A stretch of 60,000 nucleotides of DNA, from NCBI GenBank assembly GCA_029204225.1, contig CM055100.1, positions 62,629,141 through 62,689,140 on the forward strand, in the 5' to 3' direction. The notes under the pieces were generated by a model, which worked only from the letters and a program-made list of their open reading frames with translations, had not been told where the DNA came from and did no database searches. The position numbers and the translations under genes were made by a program. Below are positions 22,966 through 32,518 of this stretch, piece by piece. Origin of the DNA: Diphasiastrum complanatum. Lineage: Eukaryota > Streptophyta > Lycopodiopsida > Lycopodiales > Lycopodiaceae. Numbering within the stretch: position 1 is the stretch's first letter; the number at the start of each line of letters is the position of its first letter.

Positions 22966-23488
22966 CAATCAGTTGCACTTTGATTTTGATTTCAGTTCTT
23001 TGAAGAACAAATCAGTTACTAGGTTTGAGAGTAGACCTCAAGGTGGGGAAAGGAGAGATCAACCAACAACACACTTGTTGAAGGAATAATGTTCACAATG
23101 GATAACAGACTTGTGAACTCACAAAGCACATTGGCACAGGAATGTGAAAGGCTACACATAATTCCCAACCTCCCAAAGATTCTACAATCTTCAGGAAGTT
23201 GGAATAAGTGGAAGCTGGAAATCTATTTGCCTTCACAATACAATAACTTGATAACTGCATATTCTGGCATAATAATGTTCCTTTGCTCCTTGTCTCTAGC
23301 ACAATAAACTGAAAGCCTTATTCAGCACAAAAATGTTGCACACCATACAGTTCATGATCTGACTTGCAATCAACAATCTGTATGCACATGAAAAGGATCA
23401 TAAGTTACGCACTGCAAGGAGTAGCAGGATTCCGTAAATTTTCCTAGTGTGAATCACAATAAACAATGACATAGAAGCATTACCTTAC

Positions 23489-23570
23489 CTAAGTTGTTTT
23501 GAAAATGATAATCAGAACTTAGGGAAAGATCTAGTTCAGAGCCAAAATCACTGAATAACCCAACAAGCAT
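23489..23570 (-). CDS. candidate host exon, duplicate copy 1
   Basis: Minus-strand 82-nt open segment preceded by gctttag and followed by GTAAGG. It encodes MLVGLFSDFGSELDLSLSS and then DYHFQNNL. It differs from the copy at 23780-23861 by Asn to Ser and Glu to Asp only, while both splice borders are kept. It could be a real exon of the minus-strand gene. It could also be intronic sequence that is open by chance, because one exon this short is weak evidence. Protein family not recognised. Confidence 0.4.
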
Positions 23571-23779
23571 CTAAAGCATTCAGAGTTAGTTGAAGCACGT
23601 CATGCGCGAATATATGAAAGCTCTGTAAAAAAAGACAGGCCATCATACAGTTCATGATCTGACTTGCAATCAACAATCTGTATGCATATCATAAGTTAAG
23701 CACTGCAAGGAATAGCAGAATTCTGTAAATTTTCCTAGTGTGAATGACAATAAACAATGACATGGAAGCATTACCTTAC

Positions 23780-23861
23780 CTAAGTTGTTTTGAAAATGAT
23801 AATCAGAACTTAGGGAAAGTTCTAGTTCAGAGCCAAAATCATTGAATAACCCAACAAGCAT
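23780..23861 (-). CDS. candidate host exon, duplicate copy 2
   Basis: Same 82-nt segment as copy 1, 291 bp away: acceptor gctttag, donor GTAAGG at 23779-23774. It encodes MLVGLFNDFGSELELSLSS then DYHFQNNL. 82 nt is not a multiple of three, so splicing in both copies would shift the frame while using either one would not. Role unknown. Confidence 0.45.
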
Positions 23862-24440
23862 CTAAAGCATTCAGATTTAGTTGAAGCACATCATGCGTGA
23901 ATACATGAAAGCTCTGTAAAAAAAGACAGGCCATCATAGTAACAGGAAAACGAAGTCTGCCTGAAAAGGAGCAGCAAATGCAAAACAGTGCTTGGCTCAC
24001 AACCTCGAGGGATGCTTAGTATACTTTGCATGAAGGAACATCTGGTACCCGATTGTCCAAAGAGCTTGACAAATGTTTTCTTAATCTATAAGCAAGAATG
24101 CACATGCATGATGGCCTTATATAAGAAAATAGTACATGTACTCTGACAATGAGTTTCAGGATGATACAAAAAGCGTCTGAGTGCTACAATTTTGATAGGA
24201 AAAAGTTAGCGAGTTTCTTTGCAAGCCATTTTGCCATGACAAACCCTGCCTGCCACAATGTGCTTAGTAATCAAACCTACAAGGTATCTAAGGGACATGC
24301 TTATTATCTCAAAATATTCAAGTATCTTTCAGTGATTACCCAAGAAAATGACTGATGTTGCTCCCATAAGATATTTGATTACCAATTATATCATCTACAA
24401 TTCTTTGAAAGGTGCATGCTTGAAGATCTGTGTAACTTAC

Positions 24441-24518
24441 CAACCTCGTCATCTCTTCTTCCGAAAGCTTTGCGGGAAACTCACCAGTTTGAAGCCTCCT
24501 GAGCTTTCTATCTATTTC
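24441..24518 (-). CDS. candidate host exon, EIDRKLRRLQ
   Basis: Minus-strand 78-nt segment bounded by the acceptor ttcttgatgcag and the donor GTAAGT (24440-24435). It encodes EIDRKLRRLQTGEF followed by PAKLSEEEMTRL, a charged helix-prone sequence in phase 0 at both ends. It therefore fits in phase with the phase-0 exon 44819-44914, about 20 kb upstream on the same strand. The larger open frame 24590-24336 simply includes intron. Protein family not recognised. Confidence 0.5.
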
Positions 24519-24576
24519 CTGCATCAAGAACATGTGCTCAATGTCAAATTCTAAGCAGTCGAGGAAACTCTTCTTA

Positions 24577-24890
24577 CAATAGATGGCCATTCTTTAGCCA
24601 GAAACAGCAGATATTTTGACTTCTAGCTGGATCATAATTGTTCCAAAGCTATCACAGACTATTTTTTAGTACAACAAAGATGATTGCCACTTTCTTACAT
24701 AGAAAAAGCTTTAGGGGGCCCACAAGACTACTGGGAATGTTTATGAAGATAAGGTTAACCTTCAATCCATATAATTCTCCTTTCAGAATGCAGGCTTCAT
24801 GAAGACAGGCACCTAAATTCATTTGGTGTTCTGGTGCAAATGATCAACCAAAAAACCGTTGCTGGATTTGCTTTGGGAAGCTAATTGACT
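24577..24890. repeat. right arm of the inverted duplication
   Basis: Reverse complement of 22300-22570 plus, at its outer end (24833-24890), a plus-strand copy of the copia K RNase H words KTVAGFALG. Its inner border lies about 60 bp from the EIDRKL exon. Confidence 0.8.
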
Positions 24891-25070
24891 ACAAGACAAA
24901 GCTATGCGGCTATTTTGCTTGAAGCTCATCTTATAAGAAAAAACAGTTTAACAACATCTCATTCTAAAAAAGAACACATACTTTTCTAGATGCTCTGATC
25001 AAATTTCTGGCATTAAACCAGATCCTTAGCTGGACAGATAAAGATCAGATTGGATCTCATAAAAGCTTTA

Positions 25071-25605
25071 CTAATAATGATTAACCTCTTCAATCCAGCT
25101 TAAGGCATCGGCAACACAATTAGACGTACCTTTCCGGTATTTAGAGTCATACTGAAATTCTTGGAGCATTTCTGACCACTTGGCCTTACGACCTCTTTGA
25201 TCAACCGCATCGTTAATATACTTTAACGCTTGGTGGTCGGTTACAATAAAAAATTTGGATCCACACAGGAATGTCTCCAAATTTTAAGAGCATGAATAAT
25301 AGCAAAAATTTCCTTATCATAGGTAGAATAGCTCTTTTGAGTAGGGTCCAACTTTTTGCTTTCAAAGGCAACCGGTCTACCATCCTGATATAGGATTGCC
25401 CCTATAGCAAAGTCGTTAGCATCCGTCTCAAGTACATATGGCTTGTTGAGATCAACTATGTGCAGTATCGGAGCTGTAGAGACACAGTGTTTGAGAGTTT
25501 CAAAATTTTGATTCAAGTCTTTAGTCCAAGTAACCGAAGGACTGAATTTACTGTGGTTACTTGAACTGAATTTACTGTGTTGGCTAGTTCTTTTCGCCCC
25601 CTTGA
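25071..25605 (-). pseudogene. gypsy G1, RT C-terminus and RNase H
   Basis: Element sense 25605-25241 encodes LKGAKRTSQ, a Ser/Lys-rich tether, then VTWTKDLNQNFETLK, STAPILHIVD and LETDANDFAIGAILYQDGRPVAFESKKLDP (catalytic Asp visible). After a frameshift near 25270, 25280-25071 gives FFIVTDHQALKYI, RKAKWSEMLQEFQY and GTSNCVADAL. This is Ty3/gypsy RNase H. Integrase is missing. Copia element F splits the gene right after NVL: joining across 25606-25610 and 29409-29413 restores the reading frame. Confidence 0.85.
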
Positions 25606-25610
25606 GAACA
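25606..25610. repeat. left target duplication of element F (GAACA)
   Basis: GAACA immediately before TGTAGGAAAT; the same five bases follow the right LTR at 29409-29413. Confidence 0.93.
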
Positions 25611-25735
25611 TGTAGGAAATACAAACCTAAGGATCCAGAATCTTAACTATTCAATCACACAAAGCATTCTCAAAAGCAAGAGAGAGATGGCTAGAAACCC
25701 TCTTGTAGAAACTTGTGGACAGCCAAGGAGAATAC
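25611..25735 (-). repeat. element F 3' LTR, 125-bp remnant
   Basis: Matches 28908-29029 (tgt.ggaaata, cctaaggatccagaatc through gccaaggagaata) with three early differences. The rest of the LTR, including U3, is replaced by pol-linker sequence. Confidence 0.9.
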
Positions 25736-26120
25736 CTCCCTTTCGTAGTAAGATATTTCTTTGCTGTCCTACAAAGTCTCCAATAGCCGACAAGGAACCG
25801 TTATGGGTTGTTCAACACTTTGCTGACCAAAGTGTTCCCAACATGGACCATGTTGTCCATAATCTTCCGCAGGCTGTTCCTGAAGCATAATGGATTGTTC
25901 ATGATGTAAAATGGGCTGTAAATGACCAAAAGGAGATGACTGAACCTGCTGTCCAGCATCTTCATCATAAAAATTTGGCAAACTATCAAGAGATGCATCA
26001 ATGATGGCGTCATCAAAGCTGTCCCTCGAAGAGGCATGGGATGACATAGAAGATTCTTCAAATAATGAAAATTCTCTCCAAACAAATGCTCACTCTTAAC
26101 ACTTTGAACAAAAGTACTAA
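25736..26120 (-). pseudogene. second copy of the copia pol linker between PPT and LTR of F
   Basis: The frame 26047-25769 (SSHASSRDSFDDA, LQPILHHEQSI, EQPAEDYGQHGP, EHFGQQSV) is a diverged copy of the linker at about 26550-26800 inside the main pol frame (LQPIVHQEEPI, GEEQPVEDIGQQGP, EHFGQQSV). It lies downstream of the polypurine tract (GAGGAGGGAG, 26132-26141), where the LTR U3 should be. It probably comes from a related element through recombination or template switching. Confidence 0.75.
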
Positions 26121-26142
26121 TTGACACATGTTGACTCCCTCC

Positions 26143-27582
26143 TCAATTAGTACAAAAACGTTCCAAAGAGTGCTTGAATTTTTCAGCCTTTGCTAAAATA
26201 TCAAATTGAAAAGGTTTCGCATGAAACTTTTCACTAATGCATCCATCATATGCATCAACTTGCGGCGACTTGAAAAAAGAAGATTGCTTTAACATCTGCT
26301 CAATGTATCGTTGTTGAGAGATGAAAATTTTAGCCCCATGTGGAAGATCAACAAGAACCCAAGTGTGGTTCTTCATGAGTGAGTTATACTCCTCTTCCAT
26401 CGCATCCTCCCAACATTTTACTCCTCTGGCCTGCTCATAAAAAACAGGTTCTACTGCACTATCTTCAATAGAAATAAGAGCAAAATCAGCAAATTCTACT
26501 GATTTAGTAGAGGCACGCGTCTTCCCTTCATACAAATGATCCACTTTGCTGTCCTGCAAAGTCTGCAACAACCATTTAGGGACTAGTTTGGGCTGTCCAA
26601 CAGCCTTACCTTTGTCAACACTTTGCTGTCCAAAGTGTTCCGAACTTGGACCTTGCTGTCCAATGTTTTCCAAACTTGGACCTTGCTGTCCAATGTCTTC
26701 AACAGGCTGCTCTTCACCATAAATAGGTTCTTCTTGATGAACTATGGGCTGCAAAATTGAAGAAGTAGTGGGCTGTCCACTAGAAGTTGATGGCAGTCCC
26801 TTATTTTCATGATTAGATGGCAAAACCAAATCTGGAAATATTTCAAGATATGCATCATGGGGGTAGTCCCCTTTCATGACATGAGTGGGCGCAACATCAT
26901 AGGAGGTCTTTTCATCAAAATGAACATCACGACTCACTATGATTTTATTAGTATCCATATTAAACAATCTATAGCCCTTGCTTTCGCTACTATAGCCAAC
27001 AAATATGCATTTAACTCCTTTATCATCAAGCTTGGTTCTTAGCTTATCGGGAATGAAAGCATAAGCCGTGCAACCAAAGATGCGTAAGTGAGAAACAGTA
27101 GGCTTCTTACCATACCAAACTTCATAAGTTGTTAATACCTTCAAGGCTTTAGTAGGACATCGATTACTAATGTAAGCTGCCTTTATAACCGCTTCAGCCC
27201 AAAACTTGTGAGGTAGGCCCTTTGCCTTGAGCATGCATCGAGCCATCTCCATAATAGTGCGATTCTTTCTTTCGGCAACACCATTTTGTTGAGGTGTGTA
27301 AGGGGTTGTCATTTGATGATGGATACCTTTGCTTTGAAGATAAGTACCGAACGTATTCTTTATATATTCCCCTCCTCGGTCGGTACGTAAGATCTTCAAA
27401 GAGTGCCCAAACTGGTTTTCTATCATTGCTAGAAAATCCTTAAAGCGTTGAAAAATTTCAGATTTTGCCTTCATAGGATAAATCCATGTAGATCTTGAAA
27501 GGTCATCAATAAAAGTAACAAAGTACTTACACCTTCCAATGGATTCGGTCCTCATTGGACCACATACATCACTATGAACCAA
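26143..27582 (-). pseudogene. element F integrase with collapsed RT-RNase H, 479 codons open
   Basis: The integrase core is complete: MVHSDVCGPM, FITFIDDLSR (seen as FVTFIDDLSR), LRTDRGGEYI and YTPQQNGVAERKNRT keep the D-D-E triad, followed by FWAEAVIKAAYISNR, HLRIFGCTAYAFIP and KCIFVGYSSESKGYRLF. An acidic, Gln-rich linker repeats GQQGPS. RT is then reduced to WVLVDLPHGA joined to ISQQRYIEQMLKQ and to the RNase H tail ILAKAEKFKHSLERF. Roughly 500 residues have gone by at least two deletions that kept the frame open. It could make a stable integrase-linker protein but no cDNA. Confidence 0.85.
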
Positions 27583-28122
27583 ATCAAATTTGCCATCAAC
27601 TCTAATAGTTCCATCAATTGGAAAAGCTTGCTTTTGAAATTTTCCAAGTATTTATCCTTCGCATACATGTCCTTCGGGATGTTCAATATTAGGAATGTCT
27701 TCAACCATATTGAATCTGTTCAACATCTTCAAGCTAGCAAAGTTAATTTGTCCAAACCTAGCATGCCATAATTCAGCCAACTCCAAAGAATGTGAACTTG
27801 ATGCAACAAGACAAAAAGATGATGAAGCTCTTCGCTCATAGGTATCCATAAGGAACAATCCATCACGTAATGTTCCCAAAGCAATGATCATAAGAGATCT
27901 CTTTGGGTCTTTGATAAGACATTTGTCTTCTTTGAATTCCACAACCAATCCTTGGTTCATAATTGTAGACACCGAAATGAGATTCTTTTTTATTTTTGGA
28001 ACATAAAGTACATTACGAATGTACTTCTCCTCACCATTGAGTAAGATAATGGGGATCACTCCAATACCTTTGATAGGATAAGAGGTGTTATCAACACCTT
28101 GAACTTTGCTTCTTTGTCGCAT
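27583..28122 (-). pseudogene. element F protease C-half and GAG-pre-integrase
   Basis: The frame 28122-27652 gives VIPIILLNGEEKYIRNVLYVPKI, KKNLISVST, CLIKDPKRS, LAELWHARFGQIN (zinc-domain His region, second His changed to Gln) and GHVCEG. One stop separates it from the integrase frame, which is otherwise the same. The D-S-G active site is missing, because gag sequence joins at about 28125. Confidence 0.8.
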
Positions 28123-28369
28123 TCTTTACTTGAAACATCTTGGCAAGACTCTCCCAAGCACTTTTAAAAGCCTTGCATGGTCTAATATGAGGAAGGATAG
28201 ATCTCTTCACTGATAATGCAATGACGGAATGTGCTTGTGCATCTCGTCGATTCCACTTCTTTTGCTCATCGGAAGACACCTCCGTAGATGAAGAAGAAGT
28301 TGTTCTAGATGGTGTAATAGGTGCCAAGGTAGGTGGCCTCTCTTCGTCACCATTAACTACTTCCCACAA
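28091..28369 (-). pseudogene. element F gag fragment
   Basis: MWEVVNGDEERP, QKKWNRRDAQAHSVIALSV, ILPHIRPCKAFKSAWESLAKMF: the middle of copia capsid. The gag N-terminus, zinc knuckle and protease start are absent. The Ser/Thr-rich insert after PPTLAP is unusual. Confidence 0.75.
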
Positions 28370-28895
28370 ACCTTTAGCAAGCTGAAATTATGAGCACAAT
28401 AGATTGCAATACTCCACATGCAATTTGCTCAACAAGTAATGAAATAGGTGGCTGATTTCTGCACAAAAAACAGAATGCTCACAAATAGGTAGACTTCAAA
28501 TGAAGCCTAAACCAAAACCAGAAATTTGTGGCTAAAAAGAGTGCACACTCTGTGCATATAGAGCTAATGGTTGCGCCCTACTCCAAGCTCACCAACAGGG
28601 AAATTTCAGCAAGAAATGTGTGTAAAACACATGTATCTTCATTTAAGAAGTAAATCTGAAATTTTCAGCATGTAATTGAGTCAAGATCACATGCAATTGG
28701 TTTGAGCATGGGCGCCCTACTGCTAGCTCTCAAATAGGTGAAGGTGCCCTGCAATTTCCTGCAAAAAAAGCTATAAGAAGATGAACAGATTCTTCTCCTG
28801 CAAAAATCAGCAACTTGATGATTTTATGCTACCAGAAGGAGAAGAAGATAGCTTCCTATTGGGTGCCCTCCTTCAAGCAATATGATAAACTAATG
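28370..28895 (-). other. element F leader
   Basis: About 500 bp between primer-binding site and the gag fragment. No coding similarity. The words gcgccctac/ggtgccct recur (near 28570, 28705, 28745, 28862). Confidence 0.55.
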
Positions 28896-28907
28896 GCTCT
28901 GATACCA
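28896..28907 (-). promoter_or_regulatory. element F primer-binding site
   Basis: TGGTATCAGAGC in element sense, abutting the 5' LTR at 28908. Confidence 0.93.
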
Positions 28908-29408
28908 TGTCGGAAATAGAAGCCTAAGGATCCAGAATCTTAACTATTCAATCACACAAAGCATTCTCAAAAGCAAGAGAGAGATGGCTAGAAACCCTCT
29001 TGTAGAAACTTGTGGACAGCCAAGGAGAATAGTCAGTATTGCTTACAAAAGTGTCTTATACAAATGGGATGCACACATATATATAGTCCAAGATGACTAT
29101 CTAACTTCATGACTATTGGCTATCCAACTACTTGACTATTGGCTTTCCAACTACTTGACTATTGGCTGTCCAACTTTCGATAAGTTACATAGAAAGAATA
29201 AGGTACCTCCAATATGTCAAGTTGGGGTACTTAATGTCACAATTAGGCCTAGTGGACCCATGAGTCCCTACCAAGTTAATTTCATATTAACTTAGCTAAC
29301 TCTAAGTTTAGTAGGCCTAATATAATAAATGACCATGGTTACACAACTCTCGACCTTTTGGGTCAAAGTAACCTATGGTAAAATATATTTTCCATTTATA
29401 TTCCAACA
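28908..29408 (-). repeat. element F 5' LTR (501 bp)
   Basis: Element sense TGTTGGAATATAAATGG...TATTTCCGACA. Short direct repeats of a 20-25 bp unit (actattggctatccaacta and variants) occur at 29106-29175. The right flank GAACA is the target duplication. Confidence 0.93.
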
Positions 29409-29760
29409 GAACATTCATCAAAGGTATTGCAATTACAACATAATCTTTGATGAATTGATGAAAGAATCCAATGAAGACCAAAAAGGATTTTACTTCTCTG
29501 ATGGTTAGGAGTACAGGCCACTCACGAACCTTACAGATTTTGTTAGGGTCAATTTCCAACCCATGGCCCCAATAAGATGACCAAGAAAAAGTAGTCTTTT
29601 CTGAAAAAACTCACATCTGGATTCCTTGGCAAAGAGATTCTCTTGCCTAAGTAACCTTAAGACAGTCTTGAGATGCTCCTCATGCTCCTTCAAAGTCTTA
29701 CTATAGATGAGAATATCATCTAAGTAAACAAGACAAACTTTCCTAAAAAATGGAAAATTT
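29409..29760 (-). pseudogene. gypsy G1, RT core
   Basis: In element sense KVCLVYLDDILIYSKTLKEHEEHLKTV (RT box Y-L-D-D near 29710), FAKESRCEFFQKRLLFLGHLI, and after a frameshift EIDPNKICKVREWPVLLTIREVKSFLVFIGFFHQFIKDY and PLMNVL. Element F follows at the end of this stretch. Upstream the gene is interrupted by the segment 29758-30660. Confidence 0.85.
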
Positions 29761-30660
29761 TTTTTTTTGACAACTCCATGTCTCCAAAAGTCTCACAGTT
29801 GCAAAGAGACACCTACCAAAGTAGTGGACCTATGAGAAAGTTTGCTCCTAGTTTAATCATTAGTAATTTTTGAGTTGTCATTACTATAGCAAGTTGTTCT
29901 TCTGATTAACAATTGTTGTTGCTCAAGGATTTGTTTAATTGCCAACTCATCAAACTAGATCTTGTTCAAATCTAAGTAATCACCCTATCCAGTTGTATCA
30001 AGTACAACCAGATTACCGAAACTCACGTTCAATGGTGGTGTACAAAAATCTTACTGACTAGGATTGTTTAATTACCTCCAAATCTTGCAACTGATTGTCT
30101 AAAGTTAATATTATACCTCCATTCACTTGTACATGTGCCAGATATTGAGATATGATATGTCAATGGTAAATTGTACCATTTGTCATGGATTTCTTTGATG
30201 ATTGTACCAAAGTTTGACTAATGTACATGTACCTTTTGTACCATCTGTAGTCACTAATAGTTTGACTTGGGTCCTATACCTAATAACACCAACTTGATTT
30301 TATACTTGCAAAAGCTATACATCCTTATATCCCCATCATTGAGTCATTTCTGCTTACTTGAAAGTGCAATGTACCCTTCATACCAAAAGTTAGTCCTATA
30401 GTTACCCATACTCCGTTATCCATTCTAATTTCTCAGTTAGTAATGTCAACAAGCTAGGACTCAGGAGTTAGTAGTTACTATGGTTTGCAATGAGTTTGAA
30501 ATTTTTTTTACGTCCCTGCATGTTTTCCCCCACCCCCAACACATAGTTTAAAAAAATCCAAAAAAAACAAAAATTGCAGTGTTCCGATTTGGAACACTGT
30601 TGAATCCCGGAACCGTTCTTCCGGAACGCTCCCGACACGCAGCGTTCCAAAACGCCGTGC
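29758..30660. mobile_element. unclassified insertion inside the gypsy G1 RT
   Basis: G1 RT motifs stop after MMNDLLCPY on one side and resume with KVCLVYLDD on the other, so about 900 bp is extra. The segment has a T-run at 29758-29770 and a palindrome-rich end at 30584-30660 (cagtgttccgatttggaacactg, cttccggaacg). Flanks gtccatat and ttccattt resemble each other (6 of 8), which would suit an 8-bp duplication, but this is weak. No coding region recognised. Confidence 0.5.
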
Positions 30661-30960
30661 ATCTATGATATGGACAAAGAAGATCATTCATCATTTGTTG
30701 GAAAGTTACAGGGGCATTCATCAACTCAAACAGTAAAACTAGAAATTCATAGTGGCCATATCCAGTCTTAAACCCCGTATCCTCACTCGTCACTCTTTAT
30801 TCGAATCTGATGATACCCTGATCTCAAATCGATTTTGGTGAAGTACTTTGTACCATGAGATTGATCAACTAGTTCATCCTTTCGAGGTAAGGGGTATTTT
30901 ATTGGTTAGTTTATTTAACTTTTTATTTTTATAGTCTACACAAAGACATGTTCCTCCGTC
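30661..30960 (-). pseudogene. gypsy G1, RT N-terminal part
   Basis: Element sense GGTCLCVDYKN, then KYFTKFD-like sequence in broken frame, then GFKTGYGHYEFLVLLFELMNAPVTFQQMMNDLL. These are RT motifs 2 to 4 of Ty3/gypsy. The solo LTR at 30961-31431 interrupts it just upstream of GGTCLCVDY. Confidence 0.8.
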
Positions 30961-31431
30961 TGTCATGTGCCAACCTTAGCAGTAAAACCATCAAATTAGA
31001 ATGGAAGAACAAGAAAATCAAGAAAACTAGTCAAAAATCAAGAAAATAGACAAAATTAGCAAATTTCACCAAAATAGGCAAGATAGGTAAGATCCATCAT
31101 AATTATTGATCAAAGCTCTCATGTGATTTTATGCACATGAACCACCAATTCCATCAAAAAGCTCTCCAAGAGAAGCTTCAAAAACACTACGAATCCAAAC
31201 CTCAGCTATTTATAGTGGTCCTTTGTGCTTCTACTACAAGTTTGGGGCCTTATTTAGCTAAATTGGAGCTTACAACCTTTATTACAATTCTGCTATTCAC
31301 AAATATAGTGCAATTGTTCGAGCCACTTTATTAACAGTCCTATTGACTAAATCTAGTCTAATTTAGCTCTATGGCTATATTTAGCATTGCATTTAGTAAG
31401 CTCATGGGCTAATTACATGCAGCACATGACA
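30961..31431 (-). repeat. solo LTR with 5-bp TSD, inside gypsy G1
   Basis: 471 bp with perfect 10-bp terminal inverted repeats (TGTCATGTGC...GCACATGACA), flanked on both sides by CCGTC (30956-30960 and 31432-31436). Removing it and one CCGTC restores gypsy RT (SPWGDG then GTCLCVDY). In element sense a TATA-like box actataaatagc sits near 31204-31216. It is the product of LTR-LTR recombination of a once complete element. Orientation is taken from the TATA box. Confidence 0.92.
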
Positions 31432-31631
31432 CCGTCCCCCCAAGGGGACTTGCTAGAGCCTGGGCTAACATGGCCCATCTTATGATAGTTTTGCAGTTGT
31501 TTATAAACTTCATCCGCCTTAGTAGTGCTCATCTTGTAAGGAATCAGGATATAACAATACAGGAAAGCTACCATGGTCGATTCCCCTAGGAGGGTGAAGA
31601 TTTTGTCATTAGTGCACATTGTATATTGCAA
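31432..31631 (-). pseudogene. gypsy G1, start of RT
   Basis: The frame 31631-31437 reads IPYKMSTTKADEVYKQLQNYHKMGHVSPGSSKSPWGDG, the conserved lead-in of gypsy RT (P-Y-R-M and S-K-S-P-W-G). It continues beyond the solo LTR at 30960. Upstream sequence is lost at the GAACCG-rich cassette. Confidence 0.8.
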
Positions 31632-31763
31632 TGTTGCATCGAACCGCAGTTTGAACCGCCTATCATGGTTTGAACCATCGAACCGGCCTGATTCAAAAAA
31701 GAAAAAACAAAAGAGGTTTGAACCTTTTCCCGATTCAAATCGGCTGGTAGCTATGGTATATTG
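31632..31763. repeat. small GAACCG-rich cassette, possible MITE
   Basis: Clusters of gaaccg/cggttc words between two copies of gtatattg (31621-31628 and 31757-31764), an 8-bp duplication of the kind made by hAT elements. Terminal inverted repeats are not convincing. Confidence 0.4.
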
Positions 31764-31960
31764 TAACTTTGTAAATTGTATTCCTCATGGTAAGTAAAAT
31801 CTTTAGGTAGATCCAATACAATGCAATTTTACCAAGGCAAGATCTATCCTGGTTGCAAAACGAGAATATACCTCTTGGAAATCTTGCAAGTAATGGTCAA
31901 AGGTACTGATTCTCCATTTATATCGTTGCATACAAACAATAGAATTTGAAGTCGTCTAGG

Positions 31961-32450
31961 ATGGGTAAAAAGGCCGCTTTAAAGGCCTTGCTGGGTCCTC
32001 ATAATCTTGATGTATACGAGCAGAATAAGTTGTTGGATGAGCTCCAGATATCCAGGGAGGAGACCATGGAGTTCTTCACTGGGCCTGCGCGGTTGAGGGA
32101 AGGTAAGTCATACTGCAATCCAATGTGCATGATCATTGATTCATTGTAATTTGCCATCATTATGTTTTATTAATTAGATTCTGTAGCCACTTTTTGATGA
32201 ATCATGAATTATCCCAATTCTTAGCTTTGTTTTGTGGTCTTGACTCTGACCTCTTTGATCTTTCAACTTTAATCAGGCCAACTGCGTCCTATGGCATGGT
32301 GGAACAAGTTTGGGATTGATGTTCCCAAATTGTGCCTCCTTGCCGTTAGGATCCTCTCACAAGATTGCACTGCAGTTGCTTGTGCGAGGAACTAGATTGT
32401 TCATTCGTTGATTCACATGAAGAAAAGGAATAGGCTCTTTGCTGCATAGC
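31961..32450 (+). pseudogene. hAT transposase C-terminal domain, two exons, W-to-stop
   Basis: Exon 1 (31961-32102) encodes MGKKAALKALLGPH, VYEQNKLLDELQIS, MEFFTGPARLREG and ends at GTAAGT. The acceptor tttaatcag precedes exon 2 (32277 on), in phase: GQLRPMAWWNKFGIDVPKLCLLAVRILSQDCTAVACARN, stop, then VHSLIHMKKRNRL. P-x-x-W-W, L-A-x-x-x-L-S-Q and C-x-R-N-W-S-x-x-x-x-I-H-x-K-K-R-N-R-L are hallmarks of the hAT dimerisation domain. The stop replaces the conserved Trp (TAG for TGG). It may derive from a transposase or a domesticated relative. The rest of the protein is absent upstream. Confidence 0.8.
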
Positions 32451-32518
32451 TAGATAGGTTGGTGTACGTAAACGCTAACTTGAGACTCTTGAGCAAACTC
32501 TCGAGCACACCATAGGCT

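Larger units (their letters stand above)
23344..23937. repeat. tandem duplication, about 300-bp unit, two copies
   Basis: Copy 1 is 23344-23643 and copy 2 is 23644 to about 23937. Near-identical apart from scattered substitutions and a 9-bp length difference (catgaaaaggatcat versus catatcat). Each copy carries the candidate exon described separately. Confidence 0.95.
25611..29408 (-). mobile_element. copia element F, nested in gypsy G1
   Basis: A 3798-bp insertion with TSD GAACA. In element order: a 5' LTR of 501 bp, primer-binding site, leader, short gag piece, protease/GAG-pre-integrase, integrase, linker, a collapsed RT-RNase H, polypurine tract, an extra copy of the pol linker, and only the last 125 bp of the 3' LTR. 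The LTR asymmetry must have arisen after insertion, since both LTRs are copied from one template. Non-autonomous. Confidence 0.93.

Noticed and set aside
31432-31447. C-run next to an LTR end, looking like a polypurine tract of a gypsy element
   Set aside because: The same bases encode the conserved S-P-W-G-D of gypsy G1 RT, and the adjacent LTR has matching CCGTC flanks, so it is a solo LTR within RT.
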